Shown here one piece after another: positions 33,182 to 45,622 of a stretch of 64,000 bases of DNA. Within the stretch, counting starts at the first letter, position 1; every line of letters starts with the position of its first letter. Below the pieces are notes generated by a model, which ran no database searches, had not been told where the DNA came from, and saw only the letters and a program-made list of their open reading frames with translations. The translations under genes were made by a program, and so were the position numbers. Source of the stretch: Engelhardtia mirabilis. Its GTDB lineage: Bacteria; Planctomycetota; UBA1135; GCA-002686595. The stretch is taken from assembly GCA_007751255.1 (NCBI GenBank), contig CP036296.1:124001-188000 (forward strand), in the 5' to 3' direction.

Positions 33182-34648
33182 ATGGCGGCTGAAAGCTGGG
33201 GCTTCTACGGGCGCAAGCAGGAACTCGAGCGACTTCGTGAGTCGCTCGCTCGAGACCGATGGTTCTTCGTTCAAGTCACCGGCCGTCGACGAATCGGCAA
33301 GACGAGTCTCGTCAATGAGGTCCTGCGCTTGGAACAGCGCCGAAAGGTCCTCTACATCCAGATCCCCGACTCCGATCCGGCAGGCGTGGTCAGTGCCGCG
33401 CGAGACTTCATGGAGTCCTTCCGGGTGCCGATCGACCTGCCGTCAGACCTAAGGGGCTTGGCTTCGGGCATCGGTTCGCTCTGCGCGGACGGCTGGGTGG
33501 TGGCGCTCGACGAGTTTCAGTACTTCCACCGGAAGGCACTGTTCTCATTCACGTCGCAGCTGCGGGCGGAAGTCGACCGGTTGTCGGCGCGTGCGTCTGA
33601 AGTTCGGGGCGGGTTGATCGTGCTCGGCTCGATCCACACAGAGATGGCCGCTCTGCTCGAGGACCGCGAGGCTCCACTTTTCAACCGCGTAACTGACGTG
33701 CTCGACTTGGGGCACCTCGACGTCGAGTCGCTACTTGAACTCATCTCGACCCACGCCGACGCTGAGGTTGGGCGACTCCTCTTCCTCTGGAACCTGTTCG
33801 AGGGAGTCCCGAAGTTCTACCGAGATTGCTTCGAACAGGGCGTGCTGGCGTCTGATCGTCGCGAGTTGCTCGAGACGATGTTCTTCAACAGTAGCTCGCC
33901 GCTCAGGAGCGAAGCAGACAACTGGTTCCTTCGGGAGCTACGCGGCCGATACGACCTGCTCCTCAAGTTCATCGCATCCCATCCGGGGTGCTCGAACGCG
34001 GACATTCTCGACCACGTGAAGTCTGTCGAGCCTGACAGCGCCAAGCAGGTTGGTGGCTATCTGAAGATCCTCGACGAGCGCTACCGGATGATCGAGCGGC
34101 TCCAGCCGGTCTTTGCGAAGGCGACCACGCGAAGCGGGCGCTTCTACATCCGGGACAATTTCCTGCGCTCATGGCTTGCCGCGCTCAAGGTCCCGGTCGC
34201 GTCCATCAACTTTCGCCCGACGAGGGATCTGGTCGAGGATGCGATCGCGAAGCTCGAAGTCGCGGAGGGACATGGCCTCGAGAGACTCGCGTCGACGCTG
34301 TACGAAGAGCGATCCAGGAAAGGGCTCGGGGACTTCCGTCTGACGCAAGCGGTGAGGGGATGGTGGGACCGCGGTGACACCGAGATCGACATGGTCGCAG
34401 TCGACGACGAAGACGAGATCTTGAGGCTCGGGACCTGCAAGAGGTCTGGGGCAAAGCTCCTCACTGATACCGGCCGATTCGACGAACACGTCGACCGCTT
34501 CTTGAGGCATGCACCAAGATTCGGTCTCTACCGCGTCGAGCGAGTAGCGATCGCCCCTCGCCTCTCGCCTGAGCAACGGTCAGTGCTAGAGCGTCGGGGA
34601 TTCCTCGCTCAGGACCTGCAGGACCTGATCGAGCCGCTCCTTCGTTGA
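33182..34648 (+). CDS. AAA+ ATPase, archaeal-type ATPase/DUF234-like family
   Basis: 488 aa from the ATG at 33182 (a TTG at 33173 overlaps the palindrome). Walker A is GRRRIGKTSL near residue 40 and Walker B VVALDEFQY near 110, in the ATPase_2 type; a sensor-like LIVLGSIHTEM follows. The centre holds a winged-helix-like segment (ILDHVKSVEPDSAKQVGGYL) and the C-terminal part, with YEERSRKGLGDFRLTQAVRGWWDRGDTEIDMVAVD, looks like a restriction-endonuclease-fold DUF234 domain (the D...E-D...K order DTEIDMV...GTCKR fits). The gene is visibly less GC-rich than its neighbours and uses more A/T-ending codons, so it was probably acquired. Role unknown; often linked to mobile or defence functions. Confidence 0.85.
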   Translation: MAAESWGFYGRKQELERLRESLARDRWFFVQVTGRRRIGKTSLVNEVLRLEQRRKVLYIQIPDSDPAGVVSAARDFMESFRVPIDLPSDLRGLASGIGSLCADGWVVALDEFQYFHRKALFSFTSQLRAEVDRLSARASEVRGGLIVLGSIHTEMAALLEDREAPLFNRVTDVLDLGHLDVESLLELISTHADAEVGRLLFLWNLFEGVPKFYRDCFEQGVLASDRRELLETMFFNSSSPLRSEADNWFLRELRGRYDLLLKFIASHPGCSNADILDHVKSVEPDSAKQVGGYLKILDERYRMIERLQPVFAKATTRSGRFYIRDNFLRSWLAALKVPVASINFRPTRDLVEDAIAKLEVAEGHGLERLASTLYEERSRKGLGDFRLTQAVRGWWDRGDTEIDMVAVDDEDEILRLGTCKRSGAKLLTDTGRFDEHVDRFLRHAPRFGLYRVERVAIAPRLSPEQRSVLERRGFLAQDLQDLIEPLLR

Positions 34649-34687
34649 AAAGCTGCGGGCCGGTCTCCGTGGCTGCTCAGCTCGGCC

Positions 34688-36160
34688 CTAGTAGTTCTTC
34701 GCGAACAGCACGCGCTGGGCCGAGTCCGCGCCGGTCTTGATGCACTTGCCGGGCTCGGCTTCGGGGCCGTCGCCGTCGGTGGGCAGGCAGCGAATGGTGG
34801 CCTTGGTCTCGTTCTTGATCGCGAGTTCCGTCTCGGTCGTCCCGTCCCAATGGGCGTAGACGAAGCGGCTGCCGCCGTCCTTGAACACGTCGACGAAGTC
34901 GTCCCAGGTGTCCACGTGCACCGTGCCAGCGGTCAAGCGCGCCTGGGCCGTGTCGAACAGTTGCGTCTGGAACTCGTCGAGGGTCTTGCCGATCGAGACG
35001 CCGAGGTCGGCCATCGGGCGCACTTCCTTCACGGCGCGACCGGACTCGTCAACCGCAGCCACGCGCAGCTTGGTCATGACCGACTCCGAGTCGAGGTCGC
35101 GCGGGCCGATCTCGATCCGCAGCGGCACGCCCTTGCGCTCCCACTCGTAGTACTTCGCGCCGGGCTTGAGGCTCACGCGGTCGTCGACCTTGACGTTCAA
35201 ACCGTCGTCGCGCAGTTCCGCGGCGATGCGGTTCGCGGCCTCGAGCACGCGCACCTTCTCATCGTCCTTGCGGAAGATCGGCACGATCACCACGTGGATC
35301 GGCGCGAGTTTGGGCGGCAACACCAGCCCGTCGTCGTCGGAGTGGGTCATGATCAGCGCGCCCACCAGGCGCGTCGAAACGCCCCAGGACGTCTGCCAGA
35401 CGTACTCTCGCTCGCCCGCGTCGTTCTGGAACTGCACGTCGAAGGCGCGACCGAAGTTCTGGCCCAGGTCGTGGCTGGTGCCGGCTTGCAGCGCCTTGCC
35501 GTCCTGCATCAGCGCTTCGATGGTCAGCGTCTCGAGCGCGCCGGCGAAGCGTTCGTTGGCCGTCTTGATGCCGCGAATGACCGGCATGGCCATGATCTCG
35601 TGGCAGAAGTCGCGGTAGACGTGGTGCATCCGCACCGCCTCCTCGCGCGCCTCGGCGTGGGTGGCGTGGGCCGTGTGGCCCTCCTGCCAGAGGAACTCGC
35701 TGGTACGCAGGAAGAGCCGCGTGCGCAGCTCCCAACGCATCACGTTGGCCCACTGGTTGATGAGCAGCGGCAGGTCGCGGTGGCTGTCGATCCACTTCGA
35801 GAAGAAGTGTCCGATGATCGTCTCCGACGTCGGCCGGATGGCGTAGGGCTCCTCGAGCTCCTTGCCACCCGCTTGGGTCACGACCGCGAGCTCGGGCGCG
35901 AAGCCCTCCACGTGTTCCGCCTCCTTGGTCATGAAGCTCATCGGGATGAGCAGCGGGAAGCTCGCGTTCTGGTGGCCGGTGGCCTTGAAGCGCCTGTCCA
36001 GGTCGGCCTGCATCGCCTCCCAGATCGCGTAGCCGTGGGGCCGGATCACCATGCAGCCCTTGACCACCCCCGCCGCCTCGGCGAGTTGGGCCTGGGCGAT
36101 GACGTCCTGGTACCACTGGGCGTAGTCCTCTGCGCGAGGAGTGATGCGATTCTCTGCCAT
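34688..36160 (-). CDS. proS: Prolyl-tRNA synthetase, archaeal/eukaryotic type
   Basis: 490 aa. Charges tRNA-Pro with proline. It has the class II core without the bacterial editing insertion: [17 protein letters not shown] (motif 1), [16 protein letters not shown] and [10 protein letters not shown] (motif 2), [20 protein letters not shown] (motif 3 region), followed by an anticodon-binding domain and a C-terminal extension ending in Tyr (LFAKNY), the hallmark of the ProS3 group. The ATG at 36160 was taken because [20 protein letters not shown] is the conserved start; the upstream extension is non-coding. A TACTCT box 94 bases upstream (minus strand) may be its promoter. Convergent with the ATPase gene. 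Confidence 0.96.
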   Translation of the reverse strand: MAENRITPRAEDYAQWYQDVIAQAQLAEAAGVVKGCMVIRPHGYAIWEAMQADLDRRFKATGHQNASFPLLIPMSFMTKEAEHVEGFAPELAVVTQAGGKELEEPYAIRPTSETIIGHFFSKWIDSHRDLPLLINQWANVMRWELRTRLFLRTSEFLWQEGHTAHATHAEAREEAVRMHHVYRDFCHEIMAMPVIRGIKTANERFAGALETLTIEALMQDGKALQAGTSHDLGQNFGRAFDVQFQNDAGEREYVWQTSWGVSTRLVGALIMTHSDDDGLVLPPKLAPIHVVIVPIFRKDDEKVRVLEAANRIAAELRDDGLNVKVDDRVSLKPGAKYYEWERKGVPLRIEIGPRDLDSESVMTKLRVAAVDESGRAVKEVRPMADLGVSIGKTLDEFQTQLFDTAQARLTAGTVHVDTWDDFVDVFKDGGSRFVYAHWDGTTETELAIKNETKATIRCLPTDGDGPEAEPGKCIKTGADSAQRVLFAKNY

Positions 36161-36403
36161 GGTCGGCTTGGAGGCGGCTGGTGGGCACCCGTGGGGGTGC
36201 AGGGTCGTGATGAGGTGGTTCGCGCGACCCTGGAGGCCGGCGCGCAGCCGCACAGAGTAGGGCGGCGGGCCCCGGCGGACCACCGACGCGGCCCCGGGCC
36301 CCGGGTGGCCCCTGGGGCCAAAAGCTCACGTGGACGATAGGATTAGCGGCCCGCCCGAGGGCGCTCCGCGACCACCACCTCCGACCCGATCCGAGCCGCA
36401 GCC

Positions 36404-36943
36404 GTGACCGAGACCACCATCAGCCCCGAGATGACCATGGCCGAGATCCTCGAGAGGATCCCGTCCGCCCAGCGAGCCCTGTTCCAGCGCTACCACGTGG
36501 GGGGCTGCTCCTCCTGCGGGTTCCAGCCCACGGACACCCTCGCCAAGGTCTGCGCCGACCACAACATCCTGGACGTCCCCGAGGTCCTCGCCTACCTCAA
36601 CCGAGCAGGGGAGATCGACTCCAAGATGACCGTCGACCCGACGGAAGTTAAGGCCTGGATGGACGCGGGAGACACCCTGCGTCTGATCGACGTGCGACCC
36701 GCTGAGGAGATCGCCAAGGCAGCCCTGCCCGGCGCCGAGCCGCTCGACTACAGCAACTCCCAGCAGTACATGGACCTGCCAAAGGACAGCCGAATCGTCT
36801 TTGCGTGCAAGTCCGGTGCCCGCTCGCTGGACGTGGCCGCCTACTTCGCGGGACACGGCTTCACGGCCGTTCACTCGTTGAAGGGTGGGCTCGATGCCTG
36901 GCGTTCCCAGATCGACTCATCGATCCCCGATTACGCCCTCTAG
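36404..36943 (+). CDS. Rhodanese-domain protein with N-terminal CxxC redox domain
   Basis: 179 aa, GTG start. Residues 8-70 look like the small helical DUF1858-type domain (ILERIPSAQRALFQRYHVGG, then CSSCGF), which binds a metal or cluster or forms a redox disulfide. Residues about 78-179 are a rhodanese domain: LIDVRPAEEIAKAALPGAE, then the active-site loop CKSGARS with the sulfur-carrying Cys, and GGLDAWRSQID at the end. It would transfer sulfane sulfur to an acceptor in the cytoplasm. A TAGGAT box at 36338-36343 is a possible promoter. A strong terminator lies about 315 bases downstream, past a structured non-coding stretch. Confidence 0.88.
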   Translation: MTETTISPEMTMAEILERIPSAQRALFQRYHVGGCSSCGFQPTDTLAKVCADHNILDVPEVLAYLNRAGEIDSKMTVDPTEVKAWMDAGDTLRLIDVRPAEEIAKAALPGAEPLDYSNSQQYMDLPKDSRIVFACKSGARSLDVAAYFAGHGFTAVHSLKGGLDAWRSQIDSSIPDYAL

Positions 36944-37256
36944 CGTGTTGCGCCGACGGGGGAGCGAGTTACTCTCTCGTTGCACGAGTCGCCACCCCCA
37001 TGGCGGCTCTCGCTGGCTCTCCCCCAGGAGCCATGCTCTCTGCTCCGCAAGGAGTGCCGCTCCCCAGGAGTCACGGTTCCGCAAGGAACCAACCCCGTCG
37101 GAGCATGAGCTTCGCCCTCGCTCTCACGAGCGTTGGCGCCCGGTAGGCAACCCCTGCCCGCCGGGCCGCCGTCACTGACCACCCCCACGGTTCGTGACCG
37201 GCCCGTCGGCCCTGGTCCCACCCCGGACCAGACTCAACCGGCGACAGACCCGCGCG
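36944..37256 (+). ncRNA. Candidate structured RNA or long structured 3' UTR
   Basis: No credible gene. Two tandem units each start CCCCAGGAG (37022, 37062) and each holds a stem capped by GCAA: CTCC-GCAA-GGAG (37043-37054) and GGTTCC-GCAA-GGAACC (37075-37090), a GNRA tetraloop. More stems follow, e.g. GCTC-TCAC-GAGC and CTGGTCC-CACCCC-GGACCAG (37212-37231). The stretch ends in a classic intrinsic terminator. It matches none of tmRNA, RNase P, SRP or 6S as far as I can recall them. It may be an independent sRNA or the 3' UTR of the rhodanese mRNA. Confidence 0.4.
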
Positions 37257-37293
37257 GAGTCGTTCCCACGCCCCTGGGAGCGACTCCTTTTTC
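37257..37293 (+). terminator. Strong intrinsic terminator
   Basis: 12-bp stem GAGTCGTTCCCA / TGGGAGCGACTC (one G-U wobble), 6-base loop CGCCCC, then CTTTTTCTT. By far the clearest Rho-independent terminator in the window. Confidence 0.88.
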
Positions 37294-37304
37294 TTGTCTG
37301 GACG

Positions 37305-37363
37305 GTTTCTTCGTCTGGATGTTCTTCGTCTGGATGTTCTTCGTCTGGATGTTCTTCGTCTGG
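37305..37363. repeat. 15-bp tandem minisatellite (GTTCTTCGTCTGGAT)
   Basis: About 3.8 copies of a 15-base unit right after the terminator; the first copy has one extra T. The + strand frame reads as FFVWM repeats, but there is no plausible gene around it. Confidence 0.93.
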
Positions 37364-37402
37364 TCGGGCTTGCCCCGTCAGCTCTCGTCTCGCTCACGAC
37401 CG

Positions 37403-37477
37403 ATCGGGCCACGCGGTATCGGGCCACGCGGTATCGGGCCACGCGGTATCGGGCCAGAGCTGCTCGGGCCACGCGGT
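37403..37477. repeat. 15-bp tandem minisatellite (ATCGGGCCACGCGGT)
   Basis: Three perfect 15-base copies (37403-37447), a 9-base partial copy and a diverged copy (to 37477). Unrelated in sequence to the array 40 bases upstream but with the same period. Confidence 0.93.
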
Positions 37478-37630
37478 GCGGAGGCGACCCGGGCTCTTTC
37501 ACTTCGCATCGAGGTCCCTCGCACTTCGGAACGTGGGCGGTCCACCTGGCGAACGGCTGCGCGCCCCAATCGTGACCCGGCTGGGGAGTACTACGGCCCT
37601 AATGCCGCCCCCGTTGGCGCTGGTCTTGGC
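37478..37630. other. Remainder of the 690-base gene-free region
   Basis: No feature seen between the last minisatellite and the end of the pseudopilin gene. Together with the preceding four entries it makes up the gap 36944-37630. Confidence 0.4.
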
Positions 37631-38107
37631 TCAGCCCCCGGCTCCCACCAGTCGGATGGTGCCCTGGGGGGCTTCGACCCGCACCGTCCGCATCTCGCCC
37701 TCGAAGGCGACCCGGATCAGCGCGCCGCCGGACACGAACCCGCGCTCGTCGAACCGTAGGGGCATGCCGCCGCCGACGTTGGTCTCGACCAGCTTGACCC
37801 CCTGGAAGACCGCATCGCGATCGTAGTCGCGGACGAACTCACGCCCGGTGCGAGGGTGGATGCAGGGTTGGCCATCGGGGCCCACCACGCGATAGCCGTT
37901 GGCTTCGAAGTAGAAGTCGACCGGACCGGCGGCGCCAAGGGCCAGGCCCTGGGCCAACTCCAGGTCCTCCGAGAGGAGTGACGCGGCGTTGTTGAGGGTC
38001 ACCTCGCCGCGCTCGAACCAGGCCGGGATCGCGATGGTCGCCACGATCGCCACGACGGCCAGGGCGAGGATCAGCTCCAGGAGCGTGAAGCCATGGCGGT
38101 TGGACAT
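37631..38107 (-). CDS. Type II secretion/pilin-like pseudopilin (GspH type)
   Basis: 158 aa from the ATG at 38107. The N-terminus MSNRHGFTLLELILALAVVA is a type IV prepilin leader: cleavage after Gly6, Phe7 N-methylated, Glu at +5, then a hydrophobic helix. The remaining beta-rich domain (LNNAASLLSEDLELAQGLAL, then FYFEANGYRVVGPDGQPC and MRTVRVEAPQGTIRLVG) fits the minor pseudopilin GspH/FimT. It would be inserted in the inner membrane and built into a pseudopilus; no other secretion genes are near, so it is an orphan here. It has a 527-base upstream gap holding repeat copy C. Confidence 0.87.
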   Translation of the reverse strand: MSNRHGFTLLELILALAVVAIVATIAIPAWFERGEVTLNNAASLLSEDLELAQGLALGAAGPVDFYFEANGYRVVGPDGQPCIHPRTGREFVRDYDRDAVFQGVKLVETNVGGGMPLRFDERGFVSGGALIRVAFEGEMRTVRVEAPQGTIRLVGAGG

Positions 38108-38371
38108 GTCTCGGATCCGATCGGGGCGTCGTCGTCGAGGTTGGCGGCCCCACGGGCCCCAGCGCGGCGGTGGCCGGGCCACCTCGATCGATGTCGGCCC
38201 GCGATGGGGCGGAGGTTGACCTCGATCGGCGGAATGGACCTGGATCGGCGGGTTCCGGGCCGGATCGTCGGAACGGGGCCGGATCGGCGCCGTCGCGGTC
38301 TGGAGCGGCGTAGTCGAGGGGTAGCGGTCGTCCTGGGCTGGTCGTGCGCTCGAGATCGCCGATTCGGCGCG
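38108..38371. other. Upstream region of the pseudopilin gene
   Basis: Holds imperfect repeats of GGATCGGCGG/GGATCGTCGG (about 38220-38295) and no gene. It continues into repeat copy C and the second hairpin motif up to 38634. Confidence 0.4.
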
Positions 38372-38538
38372 CTAGTGTCCTGGATCGGAGATTCGGCGTC
38401 ACTGCCCGGAGGTCCGATCGATGCTGGCTAGGCGCGCCGACGACGCGTATCCGCTGCGATACTCGGAGGAGGCGCTGGCGACGCCAGCGGCGATCGGAGC
38501 CCGGGAAGTGACGCCGAATTTCTGATCCAGGACACTAG
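38372..38538 (-). repeat. 167-bp terminal-inverted-repeat element, copy C (inverted)
   Basis: Same ends (CTAGTGTCCTGGATC... and ...GATCCAGGACACTAG) and same length as copies A and B, but its interior is the reverse complement of theirs, so it is inserted in the other direction. It lies between two minus-strand genes and interrupts neither. Confidence 0.92.
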
Positions 38539-38544
38539 CGGCTG

Positions 38545-38589
38545 CTTGAACCACCGCGGGCCCCCGCCCGCCCTACCTGGGGAGACGGA
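38545..38589 (-). repeat. Conserved 3'-end hairpin motif, copy 2
   Basis: Matches 30291-30333 with few differences: CCGCGGGCCCCCGCCCGCC followed by GGGGAGACGGA. It sits 45 bases after the stop of the minus-strand gene ending at 38635, the same arrangement as copy 1 after the reductase gene. Confidence 0.6.
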
Positions 38590-38634
38590 TGGGCCCGGCC
38601 GAGGTTGCAGGGGAACCGGGAAGAACCTGCCGGA

Positions 38635-39693
38635 TCAGCCGCGAGTCTGGGCCGTGGCGGTCAGTTCGGTCTCGGTCGTGACGTCGGCCCGCACGCGGAC
38701 TTCGATGGTCTGACCTCCGCCGATGGGCTCGCCCCAGGTGAGGTTGACCTGGCCCTTGCCATCGAGGTCGACTTGCAGGCTGGCGAAGTGACCAGCCGTG
38801 GCGTCCCAGACGAGCTCGCCCTGACCCTCGAGGGTCCAGGCCATCTCGATCAGCAGGTCCTCACGGTCGGTCTCGAGGCCATTCGACTCGCACATGGCCC
38901 GGACCAGCTCCGTGCGGTCGGCGGCCAGTTCGAGGTCGAACTCGAGCTTGATAGTGATCAGCTCGTGGCCGTCTTCCTCGGTCGTCCCGGTCCACTCGGC
39001 CTCGGCCGTGCCCTCGGTGACCCTCCAGGGGAAGGCCAGGGCCAGCTGGGCCGAGGCGACCAGGTCGGTGGACTCCATGCCGCCACCGCCCGGGAGCTCG
39101 GGGATCGAGTCGGGAAGCAGGGCCAAGTCCCCGCCGGGCATGAACAGCGAGCCCAGTCGATCGTTGTCGACCACCCAGGAATCGCCCAGCTCGGCCCCCG
39201 CGTCGGGCAGCAGGGCGCGCAGGTCCGCGTCGATGTCGACCCCTTCGAGCGAGCTCGGTACTTCGCCGCTCGCCAACTCGACCACCATCTCGTCCGCCTC
39301 ATCGTCGTTGCGGAAGACGATCGTCTCGCCCACCAGGTCACTCGTGGCCGCGAACTCGAGCGGCAGGGTGCCGAGCGGGGAGACCATCTCCATATCCGCG
39401 GAGACGAAGGCCGCGCGCACCTCGCGCCGCAGACCGCGCAGCTCCCCGTCGACCATCGCGCCGAAGCTGTCGACGAACTCGAAGTTGCGCTCGAAGTCGC
39501 AGTCGAAGCCGTCGAGTCCTTGGACCGGTGTCTCCTCCCCGCCCACGAACTGGGTCACTTCGTCCAGGGTCCACGTGGTGGCCTCGTTGAACGTCTTGAC
39601 CAACTCCAGACCCTCGGCCGGTGCGAAGTGGAGGTCGGAGGCGAGGGCGACGCTGGCGACGGCGGGGAACAGGACGGTGAACAGGAAGCGCAT
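38635..39693 (-). CDS. Secreted hypothetical protein
   Basis: 352 aa from the ATG at 39693 with signal peptide MRFLFTVLFPAVASVALAS. No domain recognised. The mature part is acidic and rich in beta strands, with pairs such as RFDLEL/LVWDATAGHFASLQVDL and ELTATAQT at the end; FPWRVTEGTAEAEWTGTTEE near the middle. The order of elements (measured quantity, then comparison with weights) recalls DUF6263-like secreted proteins, but I am not sure. Probably periplasmic or surface. Divergent from the Lhr-like helicase, with 152 bases between. Confidence 0.8.
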   Translation of the reverse strand: MRFLFTVLFPAVASVALASDLHFAPAEGLELVKTFNEATTWTLDEVTQFVGGEETPVQGLDGFDCDFERNFEFVDSFGAMVDGELRGLRREVRAAFVSADMEMVSPLGTLPLEFAATSDLVGETIVFRNDDEADEMVVELASGEVPSSLEGVDIDADLRALLPDAGAELGDSWVVDNDRLGSLFMPGGDLALLPDSIPELPGGGGMESTDLVASAQLALAFPWRVTEGTAEAEWTGTTEEDGHELITIKLEFDLELAADRTELVRAMCESNGLETDREDLLIEMAWTLEGQGELVWDATAGHFASLQVDLDGKGQVNLTWGEPIGGGQTIEVRVRADVTTETELTATAQTRG

Positions 39694-39827
39694 GGCGGGG
39701 TGCCCACGGGCGGGGCGAGGGGTGCGAGGAGTGGTCCGGCGAGGATACGCCGCGCCCTTGGCAGTAGTTCCCAGACCTGTCGGCTTCCGAGGGCTCATCC
39801 GGACCCGGGGCGGGCGCCGGCCGTCGA

Positions 39828-39833
39828 TACACT
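39828..39833 (+). promoter_or_regulatory. Candidate -10 box TACACT before lhr
   Basis: TACACT 12 bases before the ATG at 39846, giving a leader of about five bases. No good -35. Confidence 0.35.
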
Positions 39834-39845
39834 CGACCCTCGCCC

Positions 39846-44339
<4,494 letters not shown>

Positions 44340-44363
44340 GTCGCGGCGGTGGCGCGGGACGTG

Positions 44364-44486
44364 CGGCTGTGGGACGTACGGTGGCGGGATCATCCGTCCC
44401 AACGGGTCTCGGTCAGCGGCAGCGAAGCTGCCGCTGACCGAGACCCGTTGGGACGGATGATCCCGCCACCGTACGTCCCACAGCCG
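44364..44486. repeat. Perfect 60-bp inverted repeat with 3-base loop
   Basis: Arms 44364-44423 and 44427-44486 are exact reverse complements around GAA. It starts 25 bases after the lhr stop and ends 74 bases before the convergent thioredoxin-like gene, so it could act as a bidirectional terminator; there are no T-runs. Such a perfect long palindrome is normally unstable in cells, so an assembly artefact has to be considered. Confidence 0.95.
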
Positions 44487-44560
44487 ACGCAACAGGGCCC
44501 GCCGCGATCGCTCGCGACGGGCCCTGCTCACTGCGTCAGGAATCGAATCGTGCCAGCTGG

Positions 44561-45622
44561 CTACTCGGAGCCGCCCTGGTCCCGAGCCTGCGCCGCGCGT
44601 TCCTTCTCGATGAAGTTCCGCAGGCGGTCGAGGTCCTCGACGGTCGAGGTTGCCGCGCGACCCGGCGCCTTCTCGGCGAAGTCCTCGGCCGTCGCCTCCA
44701 ACTCGTCGATCCAGCCGTTCAGCTTCTCGAGGTCGAGGGCCAGGGCCTTCTCGCGGGTGTCGGGCATCCCCGCGCGGATCTCGTCGATACGCGCGAAGAC
44801 CTTCTTGGCGGCCGCGAGCTTCTCGTCGTTCCCGAGGCGCGCCCTCAAACTGGCGACCTTGTCGGCCTCCGGAAGACCTTCGACGGCGAGGGCGACGCTG
44901 CCGGCCGAGGCCTCGGCGACATTGACGTCCAGGTCCTCGATCATGGCCGTGAAGCCCGCGACCTTGCCGTCGACAAGCTTGCGGAGCATCGACGGGGCCT
45001 TGGTGCGCAGCTCTTCGGACTGCTGCTCGCCGGCCATCTTGATGGCCATCCCGAACTTGCCCGCGACGATGGTCTCACGCAGGCGCGAAGCCTCGGCGGG
45101 CCACTCCCACATGGGCGTCTCGAGCGCGTCGGCGAGCAACGGTGCCACCGCGTCGGCGTCGAGGGTCATGGGGTGCCCGCGCCAGACGATCTGGCCGTAG
45201 GGGTCCACCAGGACCGCGTGGGGAATGCCACGGATCCCGAGGGACTTCATCAGGACTCCGTCGGGATCGTAGGCGTAGGCGTATTCGACGCCCTTGTCCT
45301 CGATCCAAGGTTCGGTGTCTTCCTTCGACTCGCTGGTCACGCCAACGATGTGCAGGCCCCGCCCGGCGAACTCCTCGTGGAGTTCATTGGTGTGCGGGAC
45401 GGCACTGCCGCAGGGGCCTCACCAGTAGGCGAAGAACTCGAGGAGCACGGCTTGGCCGAAGTACTCCTCGAGGCTGGATGCTTTCGACTGGGCGAAGTCG
45501 ACGAGGTGCGCCGGGGGCAGGGGAGTCGCCTCGTCGATGACCGGCGCGGGGCCGGCCAGGGACAGACTCACCGCCACCGAGGCTGCACCGACGCCGCCCA
45601 GGAGGGCTCGCGAGAGCTGCAT
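44561..45622 (-). CDS. Putative selenoprotein: TlpA-like thioredoxin-fold protein with WUGPC active site
   Basis: 353 codons from the ATG at 45622, with UGA at 45421-45419 (codon 68). Signal peptide near residues 1-25. Strand LLEFFAYW leads directly into U-GPCGSAVPHTNELHEEF: the UGA occupies the first Cys of the WCxPC thioredoxin motif, with the second Cys present. The fold goes on with LHIVGVTSESK and GIRGIPHAVLVDPYG (cis-Pro), as in TlpA/ResA proteins. About 200 further residues form a helical domain of unknown role. UGA at exactly a catalytic Cys, with the frame intact on both sides, argues for selenocysteine over mutation. Exported thiol-disulfide oxidoreductase. Pipelines would call only the 260-codon 3' part. 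Confidence 0.85.
45389..45421 (-). promoter_or_regulatory. Possible SECIS hairpin after the UGA
   Basis: On the minus strand, GTGC-CGTCCC-GCAC lies 14-27 bases after the UGA, flanked by a GG/CC pair; the loop starts at base 18 and has G at its second position, within the bSECIS model. The stem is short, and an alternative CGGC-AGT-GCCG pairing is nearer the UGA. Confidence 0.45.

Noticed and set aside
36944-37293. tmRNA, RNase P RNA, SRP RNA or 6S RNA
   Set aside because: None of the conserved cores I know (for example GAGGAAAGUCC of RNase P) occurs on either strand.
37133-37826. Overlapping + strand frames of about 210 codons across the minisatellites
   Set aside because: They run through the terminator and two 15-bp arrays, which yield FFVWM- or SSSGC-type repeats; no signal, start context or homology-like region.
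44341-44500. Coding sequence on both strands across the palindrome
   Set aside because: The same peptide appears on both strands because the DNA is a palindrome; no gene features.
44561-45340. Thioredoxin-like gene starting at the ATG at 45340
   Set aside because: It would lack the first beta strand, the CxxC site and the signal peptide, all present in the same frame upstream of the UGA.
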